Assembly (NCBI GenBank): GCA_020025395.1
Contig: JAHHSE010000025.1
Location: 1 to 14,934 of the forward strand
DNA from: Oscillospiraceae bacterium
Lineage (GTDB): Bacteria; Bacillota; Clostridia; Oscillospirales; Oscillospiraceae
Direction: 5' to 3'
DNA: 14,934 nucleotides
The notes under the pieces were generated by a model, which did no database searches, was not told the origin of the DNA, and worked only from the letters and a program-made list of their open reading frames with translations. Below are positions 14,050-14,934 of the stretch, piece by piece; position 1 is the first letter of the stretch; each line of letters opens with the position of its first letter. Both the position numbers and the translations under genes were made by a program.

Positions 14050-14934
14050 AAATCAAAAAGATGAACGCCACCTTTGGAAAGCTGGACAAGGCCACCCTCA
14101 CTCTGGGAGAGGGGCTGAACATCATTCAGGCCCCCAATGAGGGGGGGAAGTCCACCTGGTCCGCCTTCCTCCGTGCCATGTTATATGGAATACCCACCAA
14201 TCAAAGGGATAAGACGGGATTTTTGGCGGAGAAGAACCGATATTCCCCCTGGTCCGGCGCCCCCATGGAGGGGGTCATGGACCTGGACTGGAACGGAAGA
14301 CGGATCTTCCTTCGGAGACGGGCCAAGGGGAACAGCCCCTTTGGGGAGCTGGATGCCGTGGACGGGGCCGATGGGGAGCCTGTCCCGGAACTGACCGCGG
14401 AGACCGCCGGTCCCCTTCTGGTGGGGGCGGAGCGGGAGGTGTTTGAGCGGTCCGCCTTTATGGGGCAGGCCTCCCTTTCGGTGGATGCCTCCCCCATGCT
14501 GGAAAAGCGGATTTCCGGCCTCCTCTCCTCCGGCCTGGAGGAGATCAGCTTTTCCGAGGTGGAGCGCCGGCTCAAGGACTGGCAGAACAGGAGAAAACAC
14601 AACCGCACCGGACTCATTCCCAAGCTGGAGGAGGAGATCCGCCAGGAGAGTGAGCTGCTGGCCCGCTTTGCCAGGGCCAGAGGCCAGCAGGAGGAGGGCC
14701 TTCGGGATCTGGATCGGCTCCGGGCGGAAAAAACAGAGCTGGAAGAGGAGAAAAAGGCCCATAAGATTCTGACGGAACAGAAGAAATGGCTGCAATACAA
14801 GGAGGCCTATGAGGCCTATCAGAGCGCCAAAACCGAGTATCAGGAGGCCGCGGAGCTGTTTCAGAACCTGCCTGCAAAGGAAAAGCTTCTGGTGGCCCAG
14901 AGTGACCTTCGGGCCTTGGGCACCATGACGGAGG
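14046..14934 (+). CDS. SbcC/Rad50-like coiled-coil ATPase (YhaN-like), partial at window end
   Basis: The N-terminal 296 codons are open to the window edge; the stop lies outside. MKIKKMNATFGKLD is a typical start of the AAA_23/AAA_27 ATPases paired with YhaO. Walker A is APNEGGKS (29-36; K35), and the Q-loop glutamine is Q141 in FMGQASL. From about residue 170 the sequence becomes charged and heptad-like (Leu with Glu/Lys/Arg/Gln), the first arm of the long coiled coil. The Walker B and signature motifs should follow the returning arm, beyond the window. The ATGA overlap with the nuclease gene implies a complex analogous to SbcCD or Mre11-Rad50. I cannot tell YhaN from a short SbcC without the rest. 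Confidence 0.9.
   Translation, partial: MKIKKMNATFGKLDKATLTLGEGLNIIQAPNEGGKSTWSAFLRAMLYGIPTNQRDKTGFLAEKNRYSPWSGAPMEGVMDLDWNGRRIFLRRRAKGNSPFGELDAVDGADGEPVPELTAETAGPLLVGAEREVFERSAFMGQASLSVDASPMLEKRISGLLSSGLEEISFSEVERRLKDWQNRRKHNRTGLIPKLEEEIRQESELLARFARARGQQEEGLRDLDRLRAEKTELEEEKKAHKILTEQKKWLQYKEAYEAYQSAKTEYQEAAELFQNLPAKEKLLVAQSDLRALGTMTE

Overview
The window looks like chromosome from a GC-rich Firmicute. A clostridial (Oscillospiraceae-type) gut anaerobe is my best guess, inferred from strong AGGAGG-type ribosome binding sites, Cys-less Opp/Ami-type transporter ATPases, a Ykf-type murein-peptide module, a YmdB-family phosphodiesterase and a YhaO/YhaN-type pair. No mobile element, CRISPR array or broken gene was seen.

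Layout. 1-300 holds two minus-strand tRNAs, Pro(TGG) at the edge and Leu(CAG), the latter with a clear promoter and a perfect-stem terminator. 432-764 is a small ArsC/Spx-fold thioredoxin-like protein. Converging on it with a one-base gap is a WYL-domain transcriptional regulator (766-1746, minus). 1747-2002 is a divergent control region with two good promoters and a cluster of related AAGTCC-containing repeats.

2003-11987 reads as one ten-kilobase operon: L-Ala-D/L-Glu epimerase, a lipoprotein peptide-binding protein, two permeases, two ATPases, an S66 LD-carboxypeptidase, a cytosolic class-A-beta-lactamase-fold serine hydrolase and an NlpC/P60 endopeptidase. It ends at a hairpin terminator. 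Together these genes make an almost complete route for uptake and breakdown of cell-wall peptides. The ABC transporter imports muropeptides, the S66 enzyme trims the terminal D-Ala, the NlpC/P60 enzyme cuts gamma-D-Glu-diamino acid bonds, and the epimerase turns the released L-Ala-D-Glu into L-Ala-L-Glu. This is the logic of the Bacillus subtilis dpp-ykfABCD cluster, with two additions: the serine hydrolase of unknown substrate and the divergent WYL regulator.

12109-14934 is a second operon with its own extended -10 promoter: a YmdB-family cyclic-nucleotide phosphodiesterase, an SbcD/YhaO-like metallophosphoesterase and the N-terminal part of an SbcC/YhaN-like coiled-coil ATPase that runs off the window. 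These three genes are joined by ATGA overlaps.

The most interesting points are the uncharacterised cytosolic serine hydrolase inside the murein-peptide operon and the repeat-rich divergent control region that ties the WYL regulator to that operon.
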